Positions 1-11,869 of a stretch of DNA of 64,000 bases are shown here, one piece after another. This DNA is from Megalonaias nervosa. Its lineage: Eukaryota; Mollusca; Bivalvia; Unionida; Unionidae. The notes under the pieces were generated by a model that searched no databases, had not been told where the DNA came from, and was given only the letters and a program-made list of their open reading frames with translations. Both the position numbers and the translations under genes were made by a program. Numbering within the stretch: position 1 is the first letter of the stretch; each line of letters starts with the position of its first letter. The DNA lies in NCBI GenBank assembly GCA_016617855.1, contig JAECUM010003185.1, positions 1 to 64,000 of the forward strand, read 5' to 3'.

Positions 1-540
1 GTTGTGTTGTGATTATATGTTTTGCAAAATATTTTTTATTTTTTTAATGTTTGATTGATAGCAGAAATATCATTATCAAATAATATATCGACCATATTAT
101 CAACAAATGTCATCACATCATCTGCCCAACCCGCTATTCTCACATCATTTTCAGTCGCGAATAACCATACCGCTCCATATTTTGGTGATATATGATAACC
201 TACTTTTTAATACAATCGCTTATTATTTTAGATTTTATACCAGTATAACCTGACGCTGATTTGATTGAATTAAATCTCTTACAAAATCTGTTTGTCAGAT
301 CAAATCCAACATGTCGTATTGGATTATAGTGATACATTATATATATTTCATTTGTTTAATATGAAAAATCTACTGAGCCAGAATCCTCCTTGTATTTGAA
401 TATAAATTTTTATTTTCTGAAATAAGAGGGTGGTTTTTTGAGAGAGAGAGGGTCTGTGAGGTAATAAAAAAATGTCAGAATATATTTATTTTGAAGTGGG
501 TGGTGGCTTTATAAGCTAAAAGTCTCTCTTGAGAAAAAAT
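1..540. other. AT-rich non-coding stretch
   Basis: No ORF, tRNA or clear repeat seen. A short GA-rich patch lies near 440-452. This may be unrelated flank of the gag-like fragment. Confidence 0.4.
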
Positions 541-556
541 CATCATTTTACCTTTA

Positions 557-998
557 CTACTTGCATTCCTTAACCAAATCATTGTCGGAACTTTGCTGTA
601 CTGACATTGAATGGTAAATATCACTAGCTTTACCAATTAGTACACATTGTAGTAATTGAATCCAATGGTCCCTTGGCCATTTCAAATTTTCCGCAACTTT
701 TTCAAAACGAGGAAAATATTTGTCTATTTCTTTTTCTCTAAAAGGCGGCACTAACCTGATATTTCTTGCAATGTCAAAACATGAATTTGTATGTGAAGTG
801 GGATCCTGCTTTTCACTTGCCAGCTCAAATTCTTTCATTTTAATTTGAAATTCTTTTTCATCCTTCTCTTTTTGCATCTGTACGTGCATTTGTTCTTTTT
901 GTAATTGTATTTGTTCTTTATGTAACTCCATTTCCATTTGTTTATCTTTCTCCCTCTCCTGTCTCTCCTTCTCTTCAAATTGCAATTTCATTTGTTTA

Positions 999-1087
<89 letters not shown>

Positions 1088-1416
1088 AACTTGTAAATGT
1101 CCTAATTTCTCTCTCCCGTCTTTCTGAAGCTCGAACTTCATTAACTCCAATTCCATCTTGAATTTCATTTTTCATTCCATTACTTTTATGTCATTGTCTG
1201 AAACCTACTTACTGACCGAAACCAAAACACTTTTATCAAGAACATTCTTCTCTACCAAATATTGAATCAAAGTGTTTTAATTTCTTGTTTCGTTAAGGAG
1301 GATTTTGCTTCAGAAAGATCGTACTTTCTGGCAAGTTCAAGCAACTCATCTTTTTTCAGACTATGCAACTGCTCCTGAGTTGGGCTAGAAAGAAAAGTTT
1401 CCACTTTTATTGACAT
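557..1416 (-). pseudogene. LTR-retrotransposon gag-like ORF remnant
   Basis: The minus-strand reading starts near 1416 with a short charged N-terminal domain (MSIKVETFLSSP onward). It breaks at a stop at 1267-1269 and resumes in another frame, with in-frame stops at 1205-1207 and 1172-1174. It then stays open from 1168 to 557. It encodes a Glu/Lys/Gln coiled coil, an (Arg-Glu) run and a capsid-like segment (RLVPPFREKEIDKYFPRFEK, then AENLKWPRDHW and LIGKA). That last pattern recurs in gag-like proteins of Gypsy-type elements in animals. Homology to the family ceases near 570; no pol genes follow. It is a dead fragment. Confidence 0.6.
1003..1085. repeat. (TC)n microsatellite inside the gag-like ORF
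   Basis: About 41 uninterrupted TC units. On the minus strand they are read in frame as alternating Glu and Arg and replace part of the coiled-coil region. The even purity suggests recent expansion inside the dead ORF. Confidence 0.97.
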
Positions 1417-1589
1417 TGTGAATGAAAGTCTGTTGTTTTCACTAAAGATTTCAAACAAAATGTAAAAGAGTAGTTGGGATTTAAACACTAGGGGAATTTA
1501 AATTTCAAAAAACAACTTTCTGAAATATTTTAGCCAAAATTCAAATATCCAAAGACGAGCAAACCCCAATTTTCTCCTGTTACTTGTAG

Positions 1590-2860
1590 GCTTGTAACAA
1601 GCTTTGTAAATTTTGACAAAATAATTTATTTCCCTAGAAAACAATGTAAAAATTGGAAATAGGACTTACGGTTTGTGAATATATTCCAAAATTTAATCCT
1701 AAAATTAAAAATATAAGTCCTATCACTAAACAGTTCTAATAGAATCCGGGTTCAAATCTCGATGAAATTCCAATATGGAGGTGATGACGTCCGATCAGGT
1801 CGTTGTACTGGTGATAACAGATCCTCGATTGAATTACAGTTTATAATGTTTCCGTTAAACTCCAGAATAAATTTCCACTCAATTTCTTTCTCCCAGAACT
1901 TTTATAAATATAAACACTTGTTTAGTTTTCTAGAGAATAAATTATTAAATTCCAAAAACAAATGAACTTCAAAAACAATCTGGCTTCAACAATATAAATA
2001 CCCTCAACCTTCAAGGTGTGTACATACGACTGACTAAATCTACTAGAGAGCGTCTGTTTAAAGCCGCGATTTTAGATCACATGGTGTTTCAAGTGATAGG
2101 CTACGTGATTTACTAATTTGAACATCGTATGCAAGAATAGTCCTATCTAAGAATCAAATTCTAACGCTGAAAATATATATAAAAAAGGCTGTTTACAATC
2201 CAGCTAACATGCGAGCCGAAATGACCTTGGAAATAGCCAATCGTTATCACTAGATGTTTACAAACTCTATGAACCAAAGTGACCTAAAATAGTGCTAATG
2301 TAATACGTTTTACGTTCTAAATAAACTGAATTTACTGAAAAAATATCTAATCCCGTGAATATAATCATTACAATAAAACGTAATGAAACAAAATTAAAAG
2401 AAAAGAGAATTTTAAAATTAACACACAAGCAATTTATTTACATACACGTAGCAAATAATTTATATTCCCTGGAAAATACCAGTGCTCATAAAAATTCTTG
2501 GACAAAGACATTTATTGGAAATTATTCGGAATTCTAAAGTTGGAATTATATTCTTGGTGACTCAACAAGAAACTGTTGACACATCAGCATAAAACTGGTT
2601 ATAGAGGACGTCATCGCCTTCCATCTTGGAACTTCATCGAGATTCGAACTTTAATTCATTTAGAACTTTTTAGTGATGGGACTTATATTTTTAAATTGCA
2701 GGATTAGTTTTTGGATTAGATCCACAAACCGTAAGTCCTTTTTCCTACTTTTACCTTGTTTCCTAAGGAAATAAATTATTTTGTTCAATTTTACAAAGCT
2801 TGTTGGCTTCACTCTTTCTTTGTTACTTTTGTACGAGCCTACACGTGACACAAGGTCAAG
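1590..2860. repeat. Imperfect inverted repeat, arms about 1590-1800 and 2590-2860
   Basis: The left arm read forward matches the reverse complement of the right arm over about 200 bases. Shared blocks include AAAATAATTTATTTCC, GGACTTACGGTTTGTG, AAAAATATAAGTCC and AATCTCGATGAA. Arms differ by scattered substitutions and small indels. The left arm ends just upstream of the gag-like ORF in its reading direction, so these may be LTR or leader pieces of the same family in opposite orientation. The 0.8-kb centre has no recognisable coding sequence. Confidence 0.6.
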
Positions 2861-2869
2861 TCCAACATA

Positions 2870-4420
2870 CTATGTTACATTACAATAGCATGTAATGAAA
2901 TAAAATAAAATAAAACTAACAAACAAGCAAATTAAATATACATGATGAATCTATGTTTAATTCAGATGATTTTTTGGTTTACGTTTTGCGTTTTAGTTGT
3001 ATATAATACAGCAGAAATGTTCAAAGGGAACTTAAAACTTGTATCAACCATCTCAATCTACCATTTCAGTTCATCTACCCAGAAGTTGTATGTCATTTTG
3101 TTAATGTAAAAACAAGATAAAACAATATTTGCAATTACTACTCCTTACATAAGGGTAAAAACTTTATGCACACATACACATAACAGTTACATGTCAGAGT
3201 GGATCCTCACGCAAAACACACAAATACACTGCATTTCTATGATGATTTATAATAAATGAATCACAATGAATGATTTAAGTAGGAGACCACTATACTGAAC
3301 GACACTCGACTGAGAAGAAAAGAAATCAATAAAACGTCTTTTATGTGCATATAAATACACATGGCAGTAACCCTCCCCCTTTAAAATATTAAAGTTCAGC
3401 ATTGCAGAAAGCAAGAAAATCAAATTAAGGAACAGATTACAGAATAAATATACATTATATTTAATAGTCAAAGTCACTCCCCTGTCAATTCATTTTAATT
3501 GCTTTTGTTTTCTAACTTCTAAGTCTTTTCAGTTGGTTTGGCTTTCGATGAATGTTCTTAGTGCCATTTGAAACAGAGAATTCTCCGGTGGTTGAAACTG
3601 TTTCTGTTATGACTTACATTTTGTTTTGTTTTTTTCTTCGAATTCTTAAGGAATTTCAGGAAAATTTCATTGCGTTTCTCCTCTCTTAACAAAGCCATAT
3701 TACGCTGTTGACGCAATATGCGGCATAATTTTGGTGCAAACAGTAGGCCTAATTGCTTTCATCATGTATATAATGCACATCGGAAATCTACGAAATGGAG
3801 GTCTACTGCTTGAAATAATAGCTGAACCAGCTCAGGGGTATGCTGTGGCTTTAAGACACTTTTGTTTTTGTTTTTGTTTTTGTTTGGGTTTTTTTGTGGG
3901 ATTTTTTTTTAGGATGTCGTTGAACCATTCGCCATTATTGTTTGTCCATACGTTCTCGCTGAGATGTTTTCTTCTTGGTTCATCTACATGCAACACAATT
4001 TATCTTTTACGTGTCTGTCATAATATTTAATGAAGAGAGGGTAGTCACGAAGAAGCTGCTTCATTTCCGAGGATCCAACCCCCAAAGACGACGGAACTGT
4101 CCGCATTAACCAACCCGGCGTCGCCAAAAATTTTATCATTGACTGTTCTCTTCAGATTACCAGTCACACCAACTTTTCTTTGGAGTTGGAATTTAACGAG
4201 TTTTTGTTTGTTTGTGTGTTTGTTTGTTTTTTGGGGGTGGGGTTGTTTGTTTGTTTTCATGTGCTCTGTACACTGCACCCGAGACACATTTAGGAAGGAT
4301 ATCTCCACATCTCTGGTCAGGGTAGGGTCTTCATCTGTACCAAATGACACATGCTTGTGTTGTCTTATTTCGACAGTTCTGATGTTGTTCTCGAGTTTGT
4401 CTAAAATTTGGGATGATAAT
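2870..4420. other. Non-coding stretch with simple T/G repeats
   Basis: No gene supported. It contains a (TTTTTG)n run near 3860-3890 and a TTTG-rich run near 4200-4255. ORFs here are short and low-complexity. Confidence 0.4.
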
Positions 4421-4431
4421 TTTCTGTATTG

Positions 4432-4751
4432 CCTGACCGCTCAAGTGGCCTAGTGGTTACAGCGTTCGCCTCGGTTGCGGGAGGTTGTGGGTTCGATCCC
4501 AGGCCGAGTCATACCAAAGACTTACAAAAATGGTACTAACAGCTGCCTCGCTTGGCGCACAGCATTAAGAAGTTAGTGTTAGGACTGGTCGGCCTGGTGT
4601 CAGGATAATGTGACTGGGTGGGACATCATGCTACATGTCTGCGGCATGATGCCCCAGTGCTAGACATCCCTATAAACTGCCACACAGCAGACATCGTAGC
4701 GATATGACTGAAAAATTTTTAAAGCCACGTTTAAAAATCCAAATCACAACG
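4432..4751 (+). mobile_element. tRNA-derived SINE, family 1, copy A
   Basis: The tRNA-like head has an A-box-like AGTGGCCTAGTGGTTA and a perfect B box GGTTCGATCCC (4490-4500). The body is shared with the copies at 32.9, 41.8 and 45.7 kb, with blocks such as GGTACTAACAGCTGCCTCGC and GGATAATGTGAC. Flanking direct repeats, CTGTATTGCCT before and CTGTATTGTCT after (from 4424 and 4752), are a target-site duplication with one mismatch. Both Pol III boxes look intact. Confidence 0.9.
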
Positions 4752-4995
4752 CTGTATTGTCTTGTAACTTGCTTCTTCGTGCAAAAGCACGGATCGAAAA
4801 ATGGATGTTCATTGGTGTCTTTCCTTATGATACTCTGGTTTCTGTACACAATTGTTGTGAGATTATTTGTCCCGTGGGGTTTTTTTTTTTTGTTTTTTTT
4901 TTTCTCAAAATAATATAAGTATGTTATTTGCTTGTCGGTATTTAATATTGTATGAAAATTCTTTCTCACAAACTCTTAGCAATGCTCTTTTCCAT

Positions 4996-5000
<5 letters not shown>

Positions 5001-5055
<55 letters not shown>
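5001..5055. repeat. (GA)n microsatellite
   Basis: About 27 GA units in a pure run. Confidence 0.97.
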
Positions 5056-5059
<4 letters not shown>

Positions 5060-5144
5060 CAGGATTCCTAGGAGAGATGCCTACTCTAAATGATATAACC
5101 TTACATCTTCGGGAAAGGCGATGCGAGAAAGGCTTGGGATCAGT

Positions 5145-5792
5145 GTAATAAAATAAGTTCTCTTAGTTCTGACTAAACGGACTAATTTTATTGAAATACT
5201 CAACATACAAAACTACATTCCAATATCAATCTACATAAACTTACATTTCGGATATGAGAGATGGATATGAAACTACGATATTCCTTCACTTACCAACTTC
5301 ATATATTTGTATAATTTCTGCCTTTTAAAATATAATACAGATAATTAAATATCGAATAAATTCAAGATGGCTAAAGAGTCTAAAATTCAATATTTCAGAC
5401 TAATACCGCAATCATTTAGTAGAAATATATTTTACTGAAGTTAATCTGAAATACCAAGGTATTAAACTCTATTATTTAAAGAGTATTTTATTTCTGAATT
5501 AATTATGATTGAGTATGAAGTTGGTAACGAACGTCGTATTTTACAATAATCAATAATGTAATTACAAGTAAATATAAATTTTCTTCCAACAATTAAACTT
5601 TCCAATACACTATATTAAAGAATAGTAAGGAAATATTAAAATAATCCAATGTTGCAAAATGTATCGATCTTAAATTAAACTCTTACTTTATATTTAACAT
5701 TAAAAATCCTTGTACTGTATAGAAAATTTTACGCAGATAGTAGCTTACCTGTAATAAGACAAGCTCTCTTAGTTCTGATGAAACGGACTAAT
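5145..5792. repeat. Possible non-autonomous element with short terminal direct repeats
   Basis: A block of about 33 bases (CTCTTAGTTCTGA, then AAACGGACTAATTTT) occurs at 5159-5191 and again at 5765-5797 with two to three mismatches. An internal inverted pair around TATGAAGTTGGTAA lies near 5290-5310 and 5513-5526. The interior is AT-rich and non-coding. It could be a small LTR-like or foldback element; boundaries are uncertain. Confidence 0.35.
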
Positions 5793-6135
5793 TTTGCCCA
5801 GCACATCTCGCTTCTTATACACAGTTTCTTAGGACGCGGTCAAATATGGGCATACGTCTATGTCATTGGGTTTCGCCAGAATCTCAGAGAGAGGCTTCAT
5901 CTGTTCTTACCGATTACCGTCTGGGTCTATGTACGTCATCAGACAGATTTTTCCATGAACACGTGAAACCTTAGTGATATACTTGCTTGTTCAGCATCCT
6001 TGCTGCTGAGTTCTAAATTTGCCAACTTAAAGTATTATACAATGTATAGGATTGTTTTGATTTCACATAGAAAAGCACAATCTTTACTGAAATAGTACGC
6101 ATTTATATTACAAGAATAAAAAAAAAAATATGTTT

Positions 6136-6561
6136 TTAATACAATTTACTGAAAAATTCCATCCTAATAATATGATGGATGGTATTTTTTCTGTCTAGTA
6201 TTATGACTTTATAAACATGTTTCCCACACATAAATTGTCTGCAACATCTCGTCGGCAATACTTTCTGAGTAAGTATTTTGGTTCTGCTGTTTTCTTTAAC
6301 ATTCTTCTCGATACGTTTTTTCTTTGCTTGTTGAAAGTTCCGTGGTCCATTTAAAGAGTCTTGTTTTAATTCGTAATAAACTTTCCCAGGTTTTGAGTAG
6401 ACCAGTCTATCTGATATTTTGTCCATTGTTTTGGGATTTGTTCTCACGTACGATATATGGTTGAAAAAAAACCAAACACTATCTAACTGTTGTGGATAAA
6501 CTACTATACTCGCTGACCCATGTTTGTTACTGACATTGGAAACTGGTGTAAAAATATGCAC
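6136..6561 (-). CDS. Unidentified 141-codon ORF, probably a transposon relic
   Basis: An open frame from ATG (6561) to stop with mixed, protein-like composition and a basic middle (QAKKKRIEKN). The segment SKPGKVYYELKQDSLNGPR resembles my recollection of repeated ORFs in invertebrate transposons, but I cannot name the family. No transposase or polymerase motif is visible. Nothing nearby suggests a promoter or introns. Confidence 0.3.
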   Translation of the reverse strand: MHIFTPVSNVSNKHGSASIVVYPQQLDSVWFFFNHISYVRTNPKTMDKISDRLVYSKPGKVYYELKQDSLNGPRNFQQAKKKRIEKNVKENSRTKILTQKVLPTRCCRQFMCGKHVYKVIILDRKNTIHHIIRMEFFSKLY

Positions 6562-6612
6562 ATATTCAGATTCATTTGAGATTTGCAGATTTATTTGAGT
6601 AACATTAAATAC

Positions 6613-6615
<3 letters not shown>

Positions 6616-6673
<58 letters not shown>
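6616..6673. repeat. (AT)n microsatellite
   Basis: About 29 pure AT units, followed at 6725-6785 by a short degenerate GGTGGTTTGY decamer repeat. Confidence 0.95.
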
Positions 6674-6676
<3 letters not shown>

Positions 6677-6989
6677 CTCCTGCACCCACATTTTATGAAA
6701 CAAATTGAGTTAATATATTTATAAAGGTGGTTTTCAGTAGGTTTATGGTGGTTTGCGGTGGTTTGTGGTGTTTTGCGGTAAATACATGGACCGGTAAATT
6801 TGTATGCAAAAACCAGTCTGAACAAAGAGAAATTTAGTTCGGTCACCTATTTCTGTTATGAAAAGGAATTGATCTGTGACAGGTTGTCGACTGTCAAGGT
6901 GACTGACTAGATTTAACAAATAAAATTAAAAGAACACTTAGGTCCAGTGGTATGCAGCGCATATAGACAAGAACAAAACTAACCATTTA

Positions 6990-8128
6990 ATGTTTATGTT
7001 TTGGGTGTTAGTTTACGTTTTTGGTGTTATACAAGGCTCTTTTCTCGGCCCCGTTCTCTTCAGTCTGTACACTCAGCCGCTCAAAAGTGTCATAGATCGA
7101 CATACGGTGTCTCACCAACGGTATGCTAATGACACTCAAATGTATATATCTTGCTGCCAAACTGAAGTTGTGGAAACCATCCAAAGCACAAGATCATGGA
7201 TGACATGCAACATGCTGCAAATGAATGATGATAAAATTGAAGCCATCCTGATCACCACGCAATGACTTTCTCATTCATATCTTTCATCTAAAAAAATTAG
7301 TATCAGCAAAACCAACATTAAATTCATACAGTCTGTTTGAAACCACTCTCAACAGTACCCTCTCATTACACCAACATGTATGAACACGTGCAAAACTGCA
7401 TGCAGTGTATCTGGAGCTGAGACACATCAGCTCCATTTGCAATTTTCTTTCGGTTGATGCCACTAAAACACTTGTGTGTTCCTTAGTACTTTCCAGACTG
7501 GATCACTGTAATTCAGTTCTGTTTGGTTCATCTCAGTATCTACTACAGAAACTTCAAAAAGTTCAAAACATGGCTGCCTGGATCATCCTTAGAGTATGAT
7601 GAACTGAGCACACATCTCCCTGCTGTGTACACGTTCAATCCAGAATCAAACACAAAATCTGATCACCATCCTACATTTCATTCACTGGCTCCAGTTTAAC
7701 ATACCTATCTGACTTCACCCATGTGTATACCCCATCAAGAAACTTACACTCCTCTTCCAACACATATTATCATTGTTCCCACTGTTAAAACAAAAGTCAA
7801 GCGGGCAATTTTCTTTGCGTAGCAGGGCTCAGCTACGTGAAATGAATTGCCCATTGATCTCAGACACAAGGAAACTGTGATCTCATTCAACTATTTCAAC
7901 TTCAAGAGTAGACTTAAAGACTTAATAATGTTTACTTCCTTTATTACTGTTAGCACGCTTTGGTTTGTAATTTCGTGGTGCTTGGTTTTTGTAATTTTGT
8001 AGTTGTATATGTTTTTATCTCTTATCTAATACTGTAAAGTGCTTAGAGTTCCTAAAAGATTAGGTACTGTACTAAGTCCACATTCTTATTATTTTATTAT
8101 CATTATTATTATTATTATTATTATTCAT
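6990..8128 (+). pseudogene. L2/CR1-type LINE remnant: reverse transcriptase end and 3' tail
   Basis: The first open piece (6990-7265) has the non-LTR RT motif [17 protein letters not shown] and the catalytic-box relative YANDTQMY (7122-7145), then IEAILIT. After a stop and frame change, 7405-7599 carries the thumb-like segment SLVLSRLDHCNSVLFG and LQKVQNMAAW. The 3' end (about 7960-8128) is the L2-like tail CTGTAAAGTGCTTAGAG, then a TTA microsatellite. The first catalytic Asp of the YADD box reads Asn (codon 7128-7130), and stops interrupt the frame, so it is inactive. The endonuclease part is missing. Confidence 0.8.
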
Positions 8129-8301
8129 GTACTTGATATTACCTCCATAATTGTGATACTTCAATATTTATTTATGTGTATGTATGAAGAATAAAACAAG
8201 TTTATAAAATATTTGCATTTCTTGTTTTAATGAATATTTTACTTATTTTACACTTGTGGTACAAACAAATGTGATATTCTAATGAGCTGAGTCTGAGAAT
8301 A

Positions 8302-8325
8302 TGTGTGTGTGTGTGTGTGTGTGTG
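8302..8325. repeat. (GT)n microsatellite
   Basis: About 12 GT units. The surrounding 8130-8620 holds no gene or other clear element. Confidence 0.9.
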
Positions 8326-8639
8326 CTTAAATTAACACCAATCCACTATCGCATGGTTGGTGATTTTGCTGGGTGGATCAGTAAAATGCAGCAGTCACTA
8401 ATAAGCTGGGGTGGTGAAAAGTACCACTGGTCATCCACTAGTCACCTGATATAATATTTAAAAACTTAAGTGGTCATGAGGATGCATTTTCTTTAATGGC
8501 TACTTGATATGTTTATTGTGCTAATCGAGTGACTACTACAGTTTGCAAAGTACAATAAATGCTCGAGGCACAAGATGGATGTGTTTTAAACCACCCATCC
8601 AGTCATCAAGTAAATTAGTGTGATTATTGTTACACACAA

Positions 8640-8760
8640 TACCCAAATCTGCCCAAATCCACCCAGATCTGCACCAAATATCACCCAAATCAACCCAAAT
8701 CTACTCCACATCCATCCAAATCTACCCCAAATACATTCAAATCATCAACCCCAAATATAC
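8640..8760. repeat. Degenerate CCCAAATC-type tandem repeat
   Basis: Successive CCCAAATC / ACCCAGATC / CCCCAAATA motifs at roughly 9-13 base spacing. It is short and irregular. Confidence 0.5.
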
Positions 8761-8849
8761 CTTTAATGCGTGTAATATACAAACTAAATGTTCTTTAAGT
8801 ATCACATATTACAAAAAAATATCAGTAAAGAGAATAACTTTCAGATCGT

Positions 8850-9615
8850 AATAAAATGTCATTATTTTAATTCACATATGAGCTATTCTCTTTTTATCAA
8901 TGTTTATAATAAAGAAACTGAAATTAATATCTTAACAATAGTTAGAAACTTTCATAAATAAGGCCAGTATGACTGAATTTGAACACTATCAAACAGTAAT
9001 GTATATAAATTGACCCATGACCTTCATTGATTTTTCATGCAATTCATGTTTTCTATACATTATAATATTTAAATATAATAAATAAACGTTTTATTTAAAG
9101 CACATATACAGTCATTAAAACTTGATTCTGAATGGATGTTTTATTACATGAATAAATATATAACTTAATATCATGTAGATGTAATATTTCGGTTGCTGTA
9201 GCTCATTGACCTTCAGTCCACGCTGAGCAGCATTGCTATGTGTTGTTTGACTGGCAAATGGAACTAAAGATCACAAAGCTAAAATAGTATTATATTCTCT
9301 GTTCTACAAGGGTACATTCAGTATATTGGACATAAAAATGCCTTAAATTTAGTACCATTGACTAGACAGGTTTTGCAAATTGATGGTCAGATGATTTCCC
9401 TTTTATTGTTTGCAATTAAATTAATTGAGTGAGAACTTATCAAGCAAAGCATTAAACAAATGGTGATAATATGTTTAATTATATGTCCAAATGTTTCATC
9501 AATTAATTCAGTGTTAGTAATTTGCAGAAACTTTATGTCATTAATAAAATTCTTTAATAGAAAATGGTTATCTTCTCAAACACAAAGAGAGACAAAGATC
9601 TTTTTTAATGAATAT
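8850..9615. other. AT-rich non-coding stretch
   Basis: Nothing supported on either strand. Confidence 0.4.
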
Positions 9616-9621
9616 ATTATT

Positions 9622-10292
9622 GTGGTACTCACAATTATGGGAGGGGTAATACTGCCATAATTTTAAGCATGTATTTTCTATTCTTCCTTGATCTATTATT
9701 GTAAATGGCTGCTTGCAAGTGCTACTTTTATAATTCTATCCATGTATCTTGTATTCTTCATTGACGCAAGCTGTATGTGGCAGTTTGCAAGTGCTACTTT
9801 CCATCTGCATTATTGTAAATGGCTGCTTGCTAGTGCTACTTTCATAATTCTAGTCATGAATTTTCTATTCTTCATTGATGCAAACTGTAAATGGCTGCTT
9901 GCAAGTACTTAGATCTACTTTCCTTCTGCGACACTGTATCTTACATTTTGCCAGTTACTGAATAGTTTATAAATAACTGACATAGCATTTGCCATATGAC
10001 AAACTAAAGAATCAATTCAGTAGTTGGAAAACTTCAAGATATAATGATGCAGAAGGAAATTAGACCTAAGCACTTACAAGCAGCCATTTACAGTTTGCAT
10101 CAATGAAGAATGGAAAATTCATGATTATAATTGTGAATATGGCACTTGCAAAGCAGCCATTTACAATAATGCAGAAGGAAAGCAGCACTTGCTAACTGCC
10201 ACGTACAGTTTGCATCCATGCATCAAGGAAGAACAGAAAATAAATGCATAGAATTATGGTGATAATCACCCTCCATACACAATAGCCATGAC
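9622..10292. mobile_element. Large foldback (palindromic) element
   Basis: The left arm (about 9622-9945) and the right arm (about 10020-10292) are reverse complements with modest divergence. Shared blocks include GTAAATGGCTGCTTGCAAGT, TTCTATTCTTC and CTTTCCTTCTGC. Each arm is itself built from two to three degenerate copies of a sub-repeat of about 100 bases centred on TGGCTGCTTGCAAGTGCTACTT. The spacer is about 75 bases and there are no coding motifs. This fits a foldback or MITE-like DNA element; the ends and any target duplication could not be fixed. Confidence 0.75.
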
Positions 10293-10299
10293 AAAATCT

Positions 10300-11600
10300 A
10301 TTATCAATGGCTTATGTCAGATGAGTGTTACAAAAATATATTACAGCCAATGTCAACATCCCATAGTTTATGATGCAAAATAAACTTCACAGTAGTTAAG
10401 TATTGTAGCAACATGCCAGTGATTAAAAAAAAACCATGGTAATCAACTGCCCCAGACAGAGTCATACAGATGCACAACCCCTGTGAGAAGGCTGATAATA
10501 TTTCCAATGTATTTACTCAATGTGACAAATACAGCACATAATATATAATGAGGATAAGGAGTATAAAAGGATGAAACCCCCAAGTTAAAGAAAGGAAATG
10601 ATTTAAATGCAGCAATTCATGCACAGCAAAGGTCATTTCTTGAGGAAAAATTCCAGTCATTACATGTATTATTTACTTAGGAGACCAGTTGACATAGGAT
10701 ACAATTATATCTTAACAGCTGTTTTTAGGTGTTGATAGAAATTTTAATTTAGGTCGGTTTTACATTATAGCCTTTTCTTATTAAAATAACTGTGTCACTA
10801 GCAAAGGAATCTATTAGTTCCTCCATACGATGAAACCTTGAACAAAACATTTTGACATGGTGGATGACACATATGATAAGTTTTTCTCCCTTTTGAGTAA
10901 TAAGATTGTAAAGGGGAAATTCACTGCCATCCTTTGCTCAAAACACATAAAGGACAATATTACAAGACACTTGGAGTGAAATGGGACCTCACTTATAGAC
11001 AGAAAAAGATTATAAATATTACTGTTATGCAGATTCAGGTATTGTATTTGACAGTGATGATACTGAACTTGATACCAGGTGTTTAAACCTTTGCTTTTAC
11101 TTCACAAACAAAAACTAATTTCAAAACTTATTGGAAAAGATGTTTGTGTCAAATATCAAAAATTACATTTATGTTCCATTAAGGGATTTTAAAGTAACTA
11201 ACCTTTGGGCAAACAATGATCGGGACTCAAAGTACTACAGACACAAATCAGTAGTGAACTCGAAACAGTCTAAATTCCTGTAACTAATCAATATATCAAC
11301 TTATACACCCACGTTGTGCCCTTTACGAAAAGGGTGATTACACACTGCTATAATGTCACAAGCCACTGATGCATTGGACTGGTGTGATACGTCACAGACA
11401 GGAAAAGAAAAATTAATGAAAAAAGTTCTTAGCACCATTACCTGAAGAACCCAGCAAGCACTCAAAATGTGTTGAAGCTATGAATGAGAGATAATTGAAC
11501 TAGTTAGTGTTTATTCTTTTTAACACTGTTTATTGAAGCCTTAAAAGTGATTCACATTATAAAAATGATGGAACCTTATGAAAAATGTTAAAACATTGCT
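10300..11600. other. Non-coding stretch
   Basis: No gene supported. A short open stretch near 10850-10970 lacks start, splice or family signals. Confidence 0.4.
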
Positions 11601-11619
11601 GTGTCCTGACAGCATTTAG

Positions 11620-11865
11620 TTTTGTGGGGTTAAATGCCATTTTTCAACATATGATAGGTTGTACAAGGTGGCCACTATATTTAGTGGTGGAAGAACCCAA
11701 GAAGACCCCAGGAAGAACCACTGACCCATGTAAAGGTACTGACAAGTTTTCTTACATATCCAGAAGTCAAGCAGAGACTTGAATTCATGTGGATAGATGT
11801 GAGATCTGTAAAGATGAGTGACTTAGACAACTCTGCCACCTGGGACCCCTGCATCCTGATAGTAA
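11620..11865 (-). mobile_element. tRNA-derived SINE, family 2, degenerate copy
   Basis: Matches the copy at 47.1-47.3 kb across its length; shared pieces include GGAAGAACCACTGACCCA and TTTAGTGGTGG (plus strand). The tRNA-like head is at the high-coordinate end and is decayed (GAGACTTGAATTCATG stands where the other copy has GGACTCGAACTCACG). Confidence 0.7.
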
Positions 11866-11869
11866 ATTC

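Noticed and set aside
4441..4510. Genuine tRNA gene
   Set aside because: It has A- and B-box sequence, but the head is followed by a 240-base body shared with other copies, with a target duplication. It is a SINE.
10850..10970. Coding exon beginning FDMVDDTYDKFFSLL on plus strand
   Set aside because: Short open stretch without splice sites, start codon or known motif. Composition is compatible with chance.
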